Under the pieces are notes generated by a model. That model saw nothing but the letters and a program-made list of their open reading frames with translations. It was not told the origin of the DNA and did no database searches. From the NCBI RefSeq assembly GCF_001020565.1, contig NZ_LDAS01000001.1:410402-474401 (forward strand): a DNA stretch of 64,000 bases, in the 5' to 3' direction. This stretch comes from Maribacter thermophilus (lineage in GTDB: Bacteria > Bacteroidota > Bacteroidia > Flavobacteriales > Flavobacteriaceae). How positions within the stretch are numbered: the stretch's first letter is position 1; each line of letters begins with the position of its first letter. Below, piece after piece: positions 1 to 9,312 of this stretch. A program made the translations under genes and the position numbers.

Positions 1-34
1 ATAAAATTATAATCATCAAAAAAATATCAGGGAA

Positions 35-1567
35 ATGAAATCAACGATATATATAAAAAGTTTACTTCTGGTTTGCGGTTTGTACTTGGCAAGCTGTGAC
101 AATAAGTTGGACGAGGACGCGGAGCTTAGGTCGTATCAAAATGATATCGACTATTCTAGTACCGAAGGGGCCTATGGGGCAGTTGTAGGGGCCTATGCGG
201 CCTTCCAAAGTGTTGGCTGGGAGCAGATTCCACTAATAGCCGTAAGGGGAGACGATGTCAACGCGGGGGGTCTGGGAGACCAACAGAGTTTTGCGGATAC
301 CGATAACTACACTTACGACAACAATTATTGGATGTATAATTCGCTTTGGGAAAACTGGTTCCAGGACGTGATGCAGATAACCTCCCAAATAGAGCAGTTA
401 GAGCTTTATAGGGAAGGTGGGGTAAGTAGTAGTTTGGTCGACCAGTACATAGCCGAGGCCATGACCTTGAGAGGGTTTATAACCTTGGAGCTGTCAAGGG
501 TATTCGGTGATGTTTATTTGATAGAAAGTACCGATCAGACCAGTATTACGGTAGAATCAAAGGAATATTTGATGCAATGGATCTCCGATCAAATGGACGA
601 GGCCATTCCCAACCTTGTGGATCTTCATCCCAATCAAAGAACTGATATTCCCGGGGGTATGACCAAGTATACGGCATTGGCCGTAAAGGCCATGGCCAAT
701 CTCGAATTAAAGAATTATCAGGCGGTAGCCGATGCTACGGGGGAAATCATCAATTCCGGAAAATTTGAACTTTATGATGATTTTTACCAATTGTTTAAAA
801 TTCCCGGAAAGTTGTGCAACGAGAACATTCTAGAGATCCAATATTCCGATTTTGGTCAGTCTTCAGGTGCCAATGAAGCCCACTTGTTCGCATTTTACGG
901 ACCACAGGGGTGGACCCCCGCAGTACCCGAAGCCGGTGAGGGTTGGGGATTCTTTGAGCCCAGTACCAAATACATCAAGTTTATGTTGGATCGTGGCGAA
1001 ACCACGCGATTGGAAACCAGTGTCTTGTTTACCGATCGCGGTATAGCGGATCTTCAAACCGATCCCGATTATGCCACTTTGCCCGATTTTGTATCGAACA
1101 CCACACGCGATGGCGATGTGATCAACGACTACTCCAGGGCCATGTTCGCCAGTGGAAAACACTACTTGCCGTCCATTCAGTTAACAGAAGGTAGAACCGA
1201 CTACGGCACCAATAAAAATTACACGGTCATCCGTTATGCCGAAGTGCTTTTAATGTATGCGGAAGCCTTGACAAGAGGGGCTTCGGGTACGGCAGGTTCT
1301 GCCGATGATGCCGTAAACTTGGTCAGGGCCCGTGCAGGAATGCCTGCCTTGAGCGGAGTTACCAGTGATGATGTCATGGACGAGAAATTTGCCGAGTTGG
1401 CGATGGAGTGGGGTATAAGGTACTACGACATGATCCGATTGGAAGAAACTTCTGAACTGAGTTATGACGGAAGAACCTTTACCATGGAAAAAGCTTACCT
1501 GCCTTACCCATTGGAACAATTGGATGTAAGTCCGATCCTAGACGAATATAATAACCAAAACAACTAG
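35..1567 (+). CDS. SusD/RagB-family glycan-binding lipoprotein
   Basis: This is a surface lipoprotein that captures oligosaccharides and works as the lid of a SusC TonB-dependent transporter. The N-terminus has a hydrophobic signal ending in a lipobox (LASC, lipid Cys at about residue 21), followed by an acidic stretch that suits surface export. The helical SusD body follows: TLRGFITLELSRVFGDVYL near residues 143-161, and the C-terminal RYAEVLLMYAEAL and NLVRARAGMP segments typical of the family. The length of 510 residues is normal. The ATG at 35 is preceded only by a weak purine run, as is usual in Bacteroidota. The matching SusC gene is expected immediately to the left, outside the window. 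The next gene starts 8 bases after the stop, so they are co-transcribed. Family assignment is firm; ligand specificity is inferred only from the downstream enzymes. Confidence 0.93.
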   Translation: MKSTIYIKSLLLVCGLYLASCDNKLDEDAELRSYQNDIDYSSTEGAYGAVVGAYAAFQSVGWEQIPLIAVRGDDVNAGGLGDQQSFADTDNYTYDNNYWMYNSLWENWFQDVMQITSQIEQLELYREGGVSSSLVDQYIAEAMTLRGFITLELSRVFGDVYLIESTDQTSITVESKEYLMQWISDQMDEAIPNLVDLHPNQRTDIPGGMTKYTALAVKAMANLELKNYQAVADATGEIINSGKFELYDDFYQLFKIPGKLCNENILEIQYSDFGQSSGANEAHLFAFYGPQGWTPAVPEAGEGWGFFEPSTKYIKFMLDRGETTRLETSVLFTDRGIADLQTDPDYATLPDFVSNTTRDGDVINDYSRAMFASGKHYLPSIQLTEGRTDYGTNKNYTVIRYAEVLLMYAEALTRGASGTAGSADDAVNLVRARAGMPALSGVTSDDVMDEKFAELAMEWGIRYYDMIRLEETSELSYDGRTFTMEKAYLPYPLEQLDVSPILDEYNNQNN

Positions 1568-1575
1568 ACGATATC

Positions 1576-3291
1576 ATGAGAAATACTATAAAATCCTTAT
1601 TCTTTGTTTTAGGGCTCTTGGTGGTCTCCTGTGATGATGGTATAGACCCATTGACGTACGTAGCACCAGGGGAAGATGCCGAGGCTCCGCAGATTACCAT
1701 AAATTCTCCTACCGATGGGATGGAAATCAAGGTTTTTGAGGATGTGACCACCTTGGATGTAAGCTTGGAGGTTACCGACGATATTGAGATAAAGGATATT
1801 GTCGTGCTTTTGGATGGCAATGAAATAGCCTTGTTCAATAGCTTTTTGGACTACAGAAAGGCCATTAAGGAATTTACCTATGACAGTCTTGGGGATGGTA
1901 GCCATACCCTTACCGTAACCGCGACCGACCTTGACGGAAAAACGTCGACCTCTTCAGTGGATTTTACCAAGTCACCTCCTTATACACCATTGTTCGATGG
2001 AGAGTCGTTCTATATGGCCTTTGATGGTGATTATAGGGATCAAATAGGCTTCCAATTGGCAACGGAAGTAGGTACACCGGGCTTTGAGAACCCCGGCCAT
2101 GATGGTGTAGGGGCTTATTTGGGGGCAACGGATTCTTACTTGACCTTTCCTGCGGAAGGTTTGTTGTCCGACGAGTTTAGTGCTTCGTTTTGGTATAAGG
2201 TGAACGCCGATCCCGATCGTGCAGGTATTTTGGTAGTAGGCGACGATGCCGACGACCGTTTACAGGGCTTCCGTTTGTTCAGGGAGGCTAGCGGCGATAA
2301 TCAACGGATCAAATTGAATGTTGGTACCGGAGTCGGTGAAAGCTGGAACGATGGAGATGTAATCGATCCGTCTTCAGAAGAATGGGTCCATATCACCATG
2401 ACTATTTCCAGTACCAAAAACACCATATATTTCAATGGTGTTGAGGTAAATTCTTCCGATATGTCGGCTCCTATAGATTGGACAGGTTGTGAAGAGTTTA
2501 CCATCGGTTCCGGTGGCCCTACCTATGATTATTGGGGTCATGGTTCAGACAATAGTGCCATAGATGAACTTAGGTTCTACACCAAGGCACTTTCTACCGA
2601 AGAAGTGGTTGCTATCTATGGCGGGGAATTGGAGGAGAAATACTTTGGTTCAACCTTGTATATTCCTTTTGATGGTGCCAATACCGATATGGTCAATGGT
2701 ACGGATCCAACTGTTGTGGGTACTCCTGGTTTTGCCGGTGAGAGTGTGGTAGGCACTAATGCCTATGCAGGTGCAACCGATTCGTATCTTACCCTGCCCA
2801 TTACCGGATTGTTCGGTAATGAGTTCAGTGGCGCATTTTGGTACAAGGTCAGTGCGGATGCCGATCGGGCAGGTATTTTGACCGTTTCACCACCCATGAT
2901 CGGTGCCGATAACGATCTTTCGGCAGGTTTTAGGTTGTTCAGGGAAGGTGACACCGCCGAGCAGCGGATAAAACTTCATGTGGGTGCCGTAGAGGATAAT
3001 GTTTGGAACGATGGTGAGGTACTCGATGTTACCGCCGGGGATTGGGTACATATTGCATTCACCGTTTCCGAAACCGAGACCAAGATCTATTTCAACGGTA
3101 CGGCCGTGGCCAATGTTGGCGATATGACCGATAAAACCATGAACTGGGAAAATTGCTCCATTCTGTCTATTGGTTCCGGAGCTCCTAATTATATTGGATG
3201 GAATCACTTGTCGGATACCAGTTATATCGATGAACTTTATTTGTTCGATAGGGTTTTGACTGCCGATGAAATTCAGGATCTGATGGAATAG
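1576..3291 (+). CDS. Lipoprotein with tandem LamG/concanavalin-like domains, likely surface glycan-binding protein
   Basis: This is a 571-residue lipoprotein (lipobox VVSC near residues 16-19) in the position where SusE/SusF-like or other surface glycan-binding proteins usually sit. After the signal comes an Ig-like domain (about 35-130, with ITINSPTDGMEIKVFEDVTT and GDGSHTLTVTATDLDGKTST). Two similar lectin-like LamG domains follow, about 145-350 and 355-571. Each repeats the plan 'YLTxPxxGLxxxEFSxxFWYKV', 'FRLFREG', 'EWVHIxxTIS', 'IYFNGxxV' and a C-terminal 'IDELxxxxxxLxxxEI'. No catalytic residues are recognised. It probably binds the substrate of the locus on the cell surface; that role is inferred from position and domain type. 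Confidence 0.8.
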   Translation: MRNTIKSLFFVLGLLVVSCDDGIDPLTYVAPGEDAEAPQITINSPTDGMEIKVFEDVTTLDVSLEVTDDIEIKDIVVLLDGNEIALFNSFLDYRKAIKEFTYDSLGDGSHTLTVTATDLDGKTSTSSVDFTKSPPYTPLFDGESFYMAFDGDYRDQIGFQLATEVGTPGFENPGHDGVGAYLGATDSYLTFPAEGLLSDEFSASFWYKVNADPDRAGILVVGDDADDRLQGFRLFREASGDNQRIKLNVGTGVGESWNDGDVIDPSSEEWVHITMTISSTKNTIYFNGVEVNSSDMSAPIDWTGCEEFTIGSGGPTYDYWGHGSDNSAIDELRFYTKALSTEEVVAIYGGELEEKYFGSTLYIPFDGANTDMVNGTDPTVVGTPGFAGESVVGTNAYAGATDSYLTLPITGLFGNEFSGAFWYKVSADADRAGILTVSPPMIGADNDLSAGFRLFREGDTAEQRIKLHVGAVEDNVWNDGEVLDVTAGDWVHIAFTVSETETKIYFNGTAVANVGDMTDKTMNWENCSILSIGSGAPNYIGWNHLSDTSYIDELYLFDRVLTADEIQDLME

Positions 3292-3347
3292 TAGTTCCTT
3301 CAGAGGTTTAAGTTAAATTGTTTGAGTTAGTTAGTTTAATAAATTTT

Positions 3348-4712
3348 ATGAGATTTATCTTCATTGCAATGGCCGTTACAAGTTTGTTAGTCGGTTGTAA
3401 CGGCCATTCTTCTAAAAAGAAAATGGTAGAGTCGGAAACGAAGGCCGATACCTCATACCTGTCCAATAACGAACAGTTGATGGATACGGTACAAAAACAA
3501 ACCTTCGATTACTTTTGGGAAGGGGCCGAACCTGTTTCGGGCCTTGCTCGCGAACGTATTCATTTAGACAATATTTATCCGGCCCATGACAAGGATATTA
3601 TCACTATTGGAGGTTCGGGTTTCGGACTTATGGCTATTCTTGTAGGGGTAGAGCGAGGTTTTATAACCCGAGAACAAGCCTTGGAGCGCTATGAAAAGGC
3701 GATCGACTTTTTGGAAAAGGCGGACCGTTTTCACGGGGCATGGCCCCATTGGTTGCTACCCTCGGGAAAAGTGACGCCCTTTAGTGCCAAGGACGACGGG
3801 GGAGACCTGGTTGAAACAGCCTTTTTGGTTCAGGGAATGCTTACCGTTCAGGAATATTTTAAGGAAGGGAACGAGAGGGAAAAAGCACTGGCCAATAAAA
3901 TTCAAAAATTATGGGAAGAAGTGGAATGGGACTGGTATACCCAAGGAGGGCAAAATGTCCTGTATTGGCATTGGTCGCCCAATCATGGCTGGGACATGAA
4001 CTTTCCCGTCGGTGGCTATAACGAGGCCTTGGTAATGTACATATTGGCCGCTGCCTCACCTACCCACCCCATCAAGAAGGAAGTGTACGAACAAGGTTGG
4101 GCTAGAAACGGGGCGATCAAAAAGGACACCGTTTTTTATGGACTGCCCACCATCCTTGATCATTACGAGCACGATGCCTCGCCGGTCGGCCCCATGTTCT
4201 GGGCTCATTATTCGTATCTTGGACTAGATCCCAACGGACTTGTTGATCAATATGGCGATTACGAAAAGCTGAATGTCAACCACGCCTTGATACAGTACAA
4301 ATATGCTGTTGACAATCCCAAGGGATATGAGGGTTATGGTGAAAATTGTTGGGGACTTACTTCCAGCTATTCCATTGATGGTTATGCCGGTCATAGGCCC
4401 GATAACGATTTAAGTGTAATTTCCCCTACTGCGGCGCTTTCATCCATGCCGTATACGCCCAAGGAGAGTATGCAGTTCTTAAAGTATATGTATAAGGAAC
4501 AGGATTCCTTGATCGGTAAGTACGGGCCTTTCGATGCCTTTAGTCTCGAAAAGAAATGGTACCTGCCGCGATATTTGGCCATAGATCAAGGTCCCATTCC
4601 TGTAATGATAGAGAATTACAGAACGGGTATGTTTTGGAAGCTCTTTATGAAAAACAAGGATGTCAAAACCGGATTACAAAAGTTAGGGTTCAATTCTCCT
4701 TATTTAAACTAG
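3348..4712 (+). CDS. GH144-family (endo-beta-1,2-glucanase type) lipoprotein, copy 1
   Basis: The protein has the 'glycoamylase' (PF10091) fold now largely placed in GH144, whose characterised members cut beta-1,2-glucan internally. I chose the ATG at 3348 because it gives a standard lipoprotein signal with lipobox LVGC; the longer frame starting at TTG 3318 adds an implausible leader. Conserved blocks are GGSGFGLMAILVGVERGFI, AKDDGGDLVETAFLVQGM, EWDWYTQG, LYWHWSPNHGWDMNFPVGG, FWAHYSYLGLDPNGL, ENCWGLTSSYS and AIDQGPIPVMIENYRTG. Length (454 residues) fits the family. The stop is followed one base later by a second, clearly paralogous gene. It would act at the cell surface or periplasm. Family membership is confident; beta-1,2-glucan as substrate is an inference from the family and the GH3 neighbour. 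Confidence 0.85.
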   Translation: MRFIFIAMAVTSLLVGCNGHSSKKKMVESETKADTSYLSNNEQLMDTVQKQTFDYFWEGAEPVSGLARERIHLDNIYPAHDKDIITIGGSGFGLMAILVGVERGFITREQALERYEKAIDFLEKADRFHGAWPHWLLPSGKVTPFSAKDDGGDLVETAFLVQGMLTVQEYFKEGNEREKALANKIQKLWEEVEWDWYTQGGQNVLYWHWSPNHGWDMNFPVGGYNEALVMYILAAASPTHPIKKEVYEQGWARNGAIKKDTVFYGLPTILDHYEHDASPVGPMFWAHYSYLGLDPNGLVDQYGDYEKLNVNHALIQYKYAVDNPKGYEGYGENCWGLTSSYSIDGYAGHRPDNDLSVISPTAALSSMPYTPKESMQFLKYMYKEQDSLIGKYGPFDAFSLEKKWYLPRYLAIDQGPIPVMIENYRTGMFWKLFMKNKDVKTGLQKLGFNSPYLN

Positions 4713-4713
4713 A

Positions 4714-6093
4714 ATGGTAAAGACCAAGATGTATATATTTTTAATGGGCGCGCTATTGTGGTCGTGTTCGGGGGGCGATGATTATACCTATGTTCCTTCT
4801 GAAATTCCCGGCGAATCGGAGGAGACCGTTGACGACGAACCGGAAATTACCGACAATGAATTGTTGGATCTGACACAAGAAGTGACCTTTAAGTATTTTT
4901 GGGATTTTGCCGAGGCCAACTCAGGGGGTGCCCGCGAACGTTATCACCCCGACGATACCTCAAACAGTGCCAATGTGGTGACTACCGGAGGAACCGGTTT
5001 TGGGCTAATGGCTCTTCTTGTAGGTATCGAAAGAGGATTTATTTCTAGGGATGAAGGCGTAGAACGATTGGAAAAAATACTGACTTTTTTAGAATTGGCC
5101 AATCGTTTTCACGGGGCTTGGCCGCATTGGATAGATGGTACCTCCGGTGACGTAATTCCCTTTAGTACCGAGGATGATGGCGGCGATTTGGTAGAAACGG
5201 CTTTTTTGGCCCAAGGGCTTATCTGTGTTAAGGAATATTTTAAGGAAGGTTCCGATACCGAAAAAACTTTGGCCGAAAAGGCCGATACCCTTTGGAAAGG
5301 GGTGGAGTGGGACTGGTATACGCAAGGTGATAATGCACTCTATTGGCATTGGAGTCCTAATTACGGTTTTAACATAAACCTGAAACTCTCGGGGTATAAC
5401 GAGGTATTGATCGCTTACATAATGGCGGCCGCCTCCCCAGATTATAGTATAGAAAAAGAGGTTTATACCACTGGTTGGGCAAGCAACGGGGGTATTTTGT
5501 CTTCCAATACGGCTTACGGTTACCCACTTTTGGTAAAACACAATGGGGCTGAAAACTACGGGGGACCCCTGTTCTGGGCTCATTATTCGTATTTGGGACT
5601 TGATCCGAACGGACTTGCCGATGCATATGTAAATTATTGGGATGTGAATGTAAACCACTCCATGATCAATTATAAGTATTGTGTGGAGAATCCGAAGAAC
5701 TTTGAAGACTATGGTGAGGATTGTTGGGGGCTAACGGCCAGCTATTCCAGAAATTCGGACGGTAGCATAGGGTATGCGGCCCATCACCCGGAAAACGACC
5801 TTGGGGTTATTTCACCAACGGCGGCCATAAGTTCCATCCCCTATACGCCGCAAGAATCTTTGGCGGCTTTACGGTATTTTTATAAAAACAAGGATAAATT
5901 GCTGGGCGAGGCAGGCTTTTATGATGCCTTTAGTCCGGAGTACGGTTTTTGGGTGGCCGAGGCTTATTTGGCCATAGACCAAGGTCCGCAGATTATAATG
6001 ATCGAGAATTATAGGACCGGTTTGCTTTGGAATTTGTTTATGCAAAACGAGGACGTGCAATCGGGACTTGAAAAACTTAATTTTACGTATTGA
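4714..6093 (+). CDS. GH144-family (endo-beta-1,2-glucanase type) lipoprotein, copy 2
   Basis: This is a tandem paralogue of the preceding gene with all the same family blocks: GGTGFGLMALLVGIERGFIS, EDDGGDLVETAFLAQGL, EWDWYTQG, LYWHWSPNYGFNINLKLSG, FWAHYSYLGLDPNGL, EDCWGLTASYS and AIDQGPQIIMIENYRTGL. The signal ends in a lipobox-like WSCSGG with an acidic linker of about 30 residues rich in Glu and Asp, suggesting surface display. The linker is longer than in copy 1, so the two copies may differ in location or in the chain length they prefer. The stop TGA overlaps the start of the esterase gene by one base, which supports one transcript. Confidence 0.85.
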   Translation: MVKTKMYIFLMGALLWSCSGGDDYTYVPSEIPGESEETVDDEPEITDNELLDLTQEVTFKYFWDFAEANSGGARERYHPDDTSNSANVVTTGGTGFGLMALLVGIERGFISRDEGVERLEKILTFLELANRFHGAWPHWIDGTSGDVIPFSTEDDGGDLVETAFLAQGLICVKEYFKEGSDTEKTLAEKADTLWKGVEWDWYTQGDNALYWHWSPNYGFNINLKLSGYNEVLIAYIMAAASPDYSIEKEVYTTGWASNGGILSSNTAYGYPLLVKHNGAENYGGPLFWAHYSYLGLDPNGLADAYVNYWDVNVNHSMINYKYCVENPKNFEDYGEDCWGLTASYSRNSDGSIGYAAHHPENDLGVISPTAAISSIPYTPQESLAALRYFYKNKDKLLGEAGFYDAFSPEYGFWVAEAYLAIDQGPQIIMIENYRTGLLWNLFMQNEDVQSGLEKLNFTY

Positions 6094-6887
6094 TGAGGGT
6101 TCGTAACTATATTATTTGTTCGCTTCTTTTGTGGGGCATAGTCTATTTAGGGCATGCCCAGGACACTTCCCTTTTTGAAAAGGAAAAGTGGATCAAAAAC
6201 GGGGACACGCTTTTATATCGTGTATTGTATCCCAAGGATTTTGACAAAAATGCATCCTATCCTTTGGTGCTCTTTTTACACGGGGCAGGCGAAAGGGGCA
6301 ATGACAACGAAAAGCAACTGACCCACGGTAGCACCTTGTTTACCGATGGGCAAAACCGGTCTAATTACCCAGCCATTGTAGTGATGCCCCAATGTCCGCA
6401 AGATGATTATTGGGCCCAGGTAAACGTAGATCGAAGCAATTATCCTATCCAACTCGATTTTCAGTTCGAAAAAGGACCGACCAAGGCCATGGGACTGGTC
6501 ATGTCCTTATTGGAAGAGTTTCAACAAAAAAAGTATGTCAACCAACATCAGGTTTATGTGATGGGGCTGTCCATGGGAGGTATGGGCACCTATGAACTGT
6601 TGGCAAGAAAGCCCAATACGTTTGCGGCGGCCATTCCCATTTGTGGGGCCGGCGACCCCGAACAGATAAAAAATTATGCCTTAAATACACCGATATGGGC
6701 TTTCCACGGGGCCAAGGACAATGTGGTGGCTCCATTGCATTCTATTGAAATGGTAAGTGCATTGATCAAGGCAGGGGCCTTTCCTAGATTTACGCTCTAT
6801 GATTATGCGAACCACAACAGTTGGGATCCCGCATTTTCGGAACCCGATTTGCTATCGTGGCTCTTTTCACATCAACTCAAAAATTAA
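6093..6887 (+). CDS. Secreted alpha/beta-hydrolase esterase (phospholipase/carboxylesterase type)
   Basis: A signal peptide (hydrophobic core about residues 6-20, ending GHAQ) is followed by an alpha/beta hydrolase fold. An oxyanion-hole motif (VLFLHGAGERGND) and the nucleophile elbow GLSMGGMG with Ser at about residue 160 are visible, and the catalytic His is probably in ANHNSW near the C-terminus. The real ATG at 6093 overlaps the last base of the upstream stop; an in-frame TTG three bases earlier is less likely. In glycan loci such enzymes usually remove acetyl, succinyl or other ester groups. Bacterial cyclic beta-1,2-glucans can carry succinyl groups, so de-esterification is plausible here, but the substrate is not shown by the sequence. 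Confidence 0.75.
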   Translation: MRVRNYIICSLLLWGIVYLGHAQDTSLFEKEKWIKNGDTLLYRVLYPKDFDKNASYPLVLFLHGAGERGNDNEKQLTHGSTLFTDGQNRSNYPAIVVMPQCPQDDYWAQVNVDRSNYPIQLDFQFEKGPTKAMGLVMSLLEEFQQKKYVNQHQVYVMGLSMGGMGTYELLARKPNTFAAAIPICGAGDPEQIKNYALNTPIWAFHGAKDNVVAPLHSIEMVSALIKAGAFPRFTLYDYANHNSWDPAFSEPDLLSWLFSHQLKN

Positions 6888-6987
6888 AAAATACAAGAAT
6901 TTAGAAAGAACGTATTTACTTAAAGAGAAATCTTTAGTGATGGTTTTATTTGCTTTAATTTCAGTTAGTTATAATAGAATCAATTAT

Positions 6988-9270
6988 ATGAAAAATAGAA
7001 TATCGACACTTTGTTTGACCGTGGTGCTTTTATGTTTGGTTACAACAAAATCTATGGCGCAAGAGACAGTTCCCTTTGTAGAGGACCTCTTGCAGAAAAT
7101 GACTTTGGAAGAAAAAATAGGTCAGTTGAATTTGCCTGGTGCCGGGGATGTGGTCACCGGACAGGCCCAAAACTCCGATATTGCAAAAAAAATCGAAGAA
7201 GGAAAGGTAGGGGGCTTGCTCAACCTTACCTCGGTAGAGAAAATTAGGGAAGTACAAAAGATAGCGGTCGAAAAAAGCCGTTTAAAAATTCCCTTGTTAT
7301 TTGGTCTGGATGTCATCCATGGCTACAAAACAACCTTTCCCATTCCTTTAGGGCTCTCTACTTCATGGGATATGCCCCTCATAGAAAAAACGGCCCGTGT
7401 AGCGGCACAAGAGGCCAGTGCCGATGGGATCAACTGGACATTTTCGCCCATGGTGGATATATCTAGGGACCCACGTTGGGGAAGGGTATCCGAAGGAAAT
7501 GGGGAAGACCCTTATTTGGGAAGTGCAATAGCAAAAGCCATGGTACGTGGATACCAAGGCGATGACCTTACCAAGAACAATACCATCATGGCCTGCGTGA
7601 AGCATTTTGCCCTTTATGGGGCTTCAGAAGCGGGACGCGACTACAATACTGTGGATATGAGCCGGATCCGGATGTATAATGAATATCTGCCACCCTATAA
7701 GGCCGCTATCGATGCCGGTGTGGGTACGGTAATGGCATCGTTCAATGAAATTGACGGAATTCCCGCTACGGGAAATAAATGGTTGCTGACCGATTTGCTG
7801 AGAAAGCAATGGGGTTTCGAAGGCTTTGTGGTCACCGACTATACGGGCATCAATGAAATGGTGGCACACGGTATGGGCGATTTGCAGACCAGCTCCGCCT
7901 TGGCCCTAAATGCCGGGGTAGATATGGATATGGTTGGGGAAGGCCTTTTGAACACCCTTCCCAAATCACTGGAAGAAGGTAAGGTAACGATGGAACAGAT
8001 CGATAATGCCGTTCGAAGAATCTTAAAGGCCAAATATGACCTGGGTCTTTTTGATGACCCCTACAAATATTGCGAAGTGAAAAGGGCCAAAAAAGAAGTA
8101 TATACGAAAGAAAACAGGGATTTTGCCAGGGAGGTCGCTACGCAATCCATGGTATTGCTAAAGAACAAAAACCAATTACTGCCCTTAAAAAGAACCGGTA
8201 CTATTGCCTTGGTAGGGCCTTTGGCCAATACCAGCGAGAACATGGCAGGTACATGGAGCGTATCTACCGAACAAAGTAAATCGATCGCTTTGTTGGAGGG
8301 AATAAAGGAAGTGGCCGGTAAAAAGGTTGACATACTTTATGCAAAGGGTAGTAACCTAACCTACGACCCTGAACTGGAAGCAAGGGCGACCATGTTCGGA
8401 AAGAGTTTGAACAGGGACAATAGGTCCGATGCCGAGTTGCTGAAAGAAGCCCTTGAGGTAGCGCATAAGGCCGATGTAATCGTGGCTGCACTGGGCGAAG
8501 CGGCAGAATTTAGCGGGGAGAGCAGCAGCCGTACGAATATTGAAATTCCACAAGTACAAAAAGACTTGTTGAACGCCCTTTTAAAAACAGGCAAACCTGT
8601 GGTGTTGGTTCTGTTTACGGGAAGACCTTTGGTGTTGAAGGAAGAAAGCAAAACGGTTCCGGCTATACTCAATGTGTGGTTTCCGGGAAGCGAGGCCGGC
8701 CTGGCCATTTCCGATGTGCTTTTCGGGGATGTGAACCCTTCAGGTAAACTCACGGCGACCTTTCCACAAAACGTGGGACAGGTACCTATTTTTTATAACC
8801 ATAAGAATACGGGCCGTCCGCTAAAGAACAAAGAAGGTAAATTTGAAAAGTTTACTTCCAATTATATCGATGAACGAAATGAACCTGTCTATCCCTTTGG
8901 TTACGGTCTCAGCTATACGACGTTCACATACGAAAACCTAAAACTAAGCTCCGATACCATGCGTGAAGGCGATACGTTGACGGTAAGCGTAGATGTGGCC
9001 AATACGGGCGATTACGATGGTAAGGAAGTGGTACAGTTGTACATTCGAGACCTTGTGGGCTCGGTTACCAGACCGGTCAAGGAGTTGAAGGGCTTTCAAA
9101 AAGTGGCCTTGAAAAAAGGGGAAACCAAGACGGTAAGTTTTAACCTGACCATTGACGACCTCAAGTTTTACAATTATGATCTAGACTTTGTCGCCGAGCC
9201 CGGAGATTTCGAGGTCTTTGTAGGCGGTGATTCCAGCACGGAACAAAAGCTGGGCTTTACCCTTAAATAA
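6988..9270 (+). CDS. bglX: GH3 beta-glucosidase (BglX-like), periplasmic
   Basis: This GH3 enzyme removes glucose from the non-reducing ends of beta-gluco-oligosaccharides. I place the start at ATG 6988, giving 760 residues with a clean signal peptide ending SMAQ; the longer open frame from 6799 runs through the esterase gene. The N-terminal (alpha/beta)8 domain contains KHFALYG, the nucleophile Asp at about residue 284 in GFVVTDYTG, and RILKAKYDLGLFDDPY. The second domain holds ALGEAAEFSGESSSR, where the acid/base Glu is expected. A fibronectin-III-like C-terminal domain begins after PVYPFGYGLSYT. Some GH3 enzymes next to GH144 genes in Bacteroidota act on sophorose-type (beta-1,2) products, which fits this locus. 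Linkage specificity is inferred. Confidence 0.9.
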   Translation: MKNRISTLCLTVVLLCLVTTKSMAQETVPFVEDLLQKMTLEEKIGQLNLPGAGDVVTGQAQNSDIAKKIEEGKVGGLLNLTSVEKIREVQKIAVEKSRLKIPLLFGLDVIHGYKTTFPIPLGLSTSWDMPLIEKTARVAAQEASADGINWTFSPMVDISRDPRWGRVSEGNGEDPYLGSAIAKAMVRGYQGDDLTKNNTIMACVKHFALYGASEAGRDYNTVDMSRIRMYNEYLPPYKAAIDAGVGTVMASFNEIDGIPATGNKWLLTDLLRKQWGFEGFVVTDYTGINEMVAHGMGDLQTSSALALNAGVDMDMVGEGLLNTLPKSLEEGKVTMEQIDNAVRRILKAKYDLGLFDDPYKYCEVKRAKKEVYTKENRDFAREVATQSMVLLKNKNQLLPLKRTGTIALVGPLANTSENMAGTWSVSTEQSKSIALLEGIKEVAGKKVDILYAKGSNLTYDPELEARATMFGKSLNRDNRSDAELLKEALEVAHKADVIVAALGEAAEFSGESSSRTNIEIPQVQKDLLNALLKTGKPVVLVLFTGRPLVLKEESKTVPAILNVWFPGSEAGLAISDVLFGDVNPSGKLTATFPQNVGQVPIFYNHKNTGRPLKNKEGKFEKFTSNYIDERNEPVYPFGYGLSYTTFTYENLKLSSDTMREGDTLTVSVDVANTGDYDGKEVVQLYIRDLVGSVTRPVKELKGFQKVALKKGETKTVSFNLTIDDLKFYNYDLDFVAEPGDFEVFVGGDSSTEQKLGFTLK

Positions 9271-9312
9271 AGCTTGATAACGATCAACGAAAAAACCTAT
9301 CCATAAATAATT

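Noticed and set aside
5089-5658. 189-residue minus-strand open frame inside the second GH144 gene
   Set aside because: It lies wholly antisense to a gene with conserved family blocks and its translation has no recognisable domain.
6799-6987. 63-residue N-terminal extension of the GH3 gene
   Set aside because: It runs through the esterase coding region and places the signal peptide internally; ATG 6988 gives a normal BglX start.
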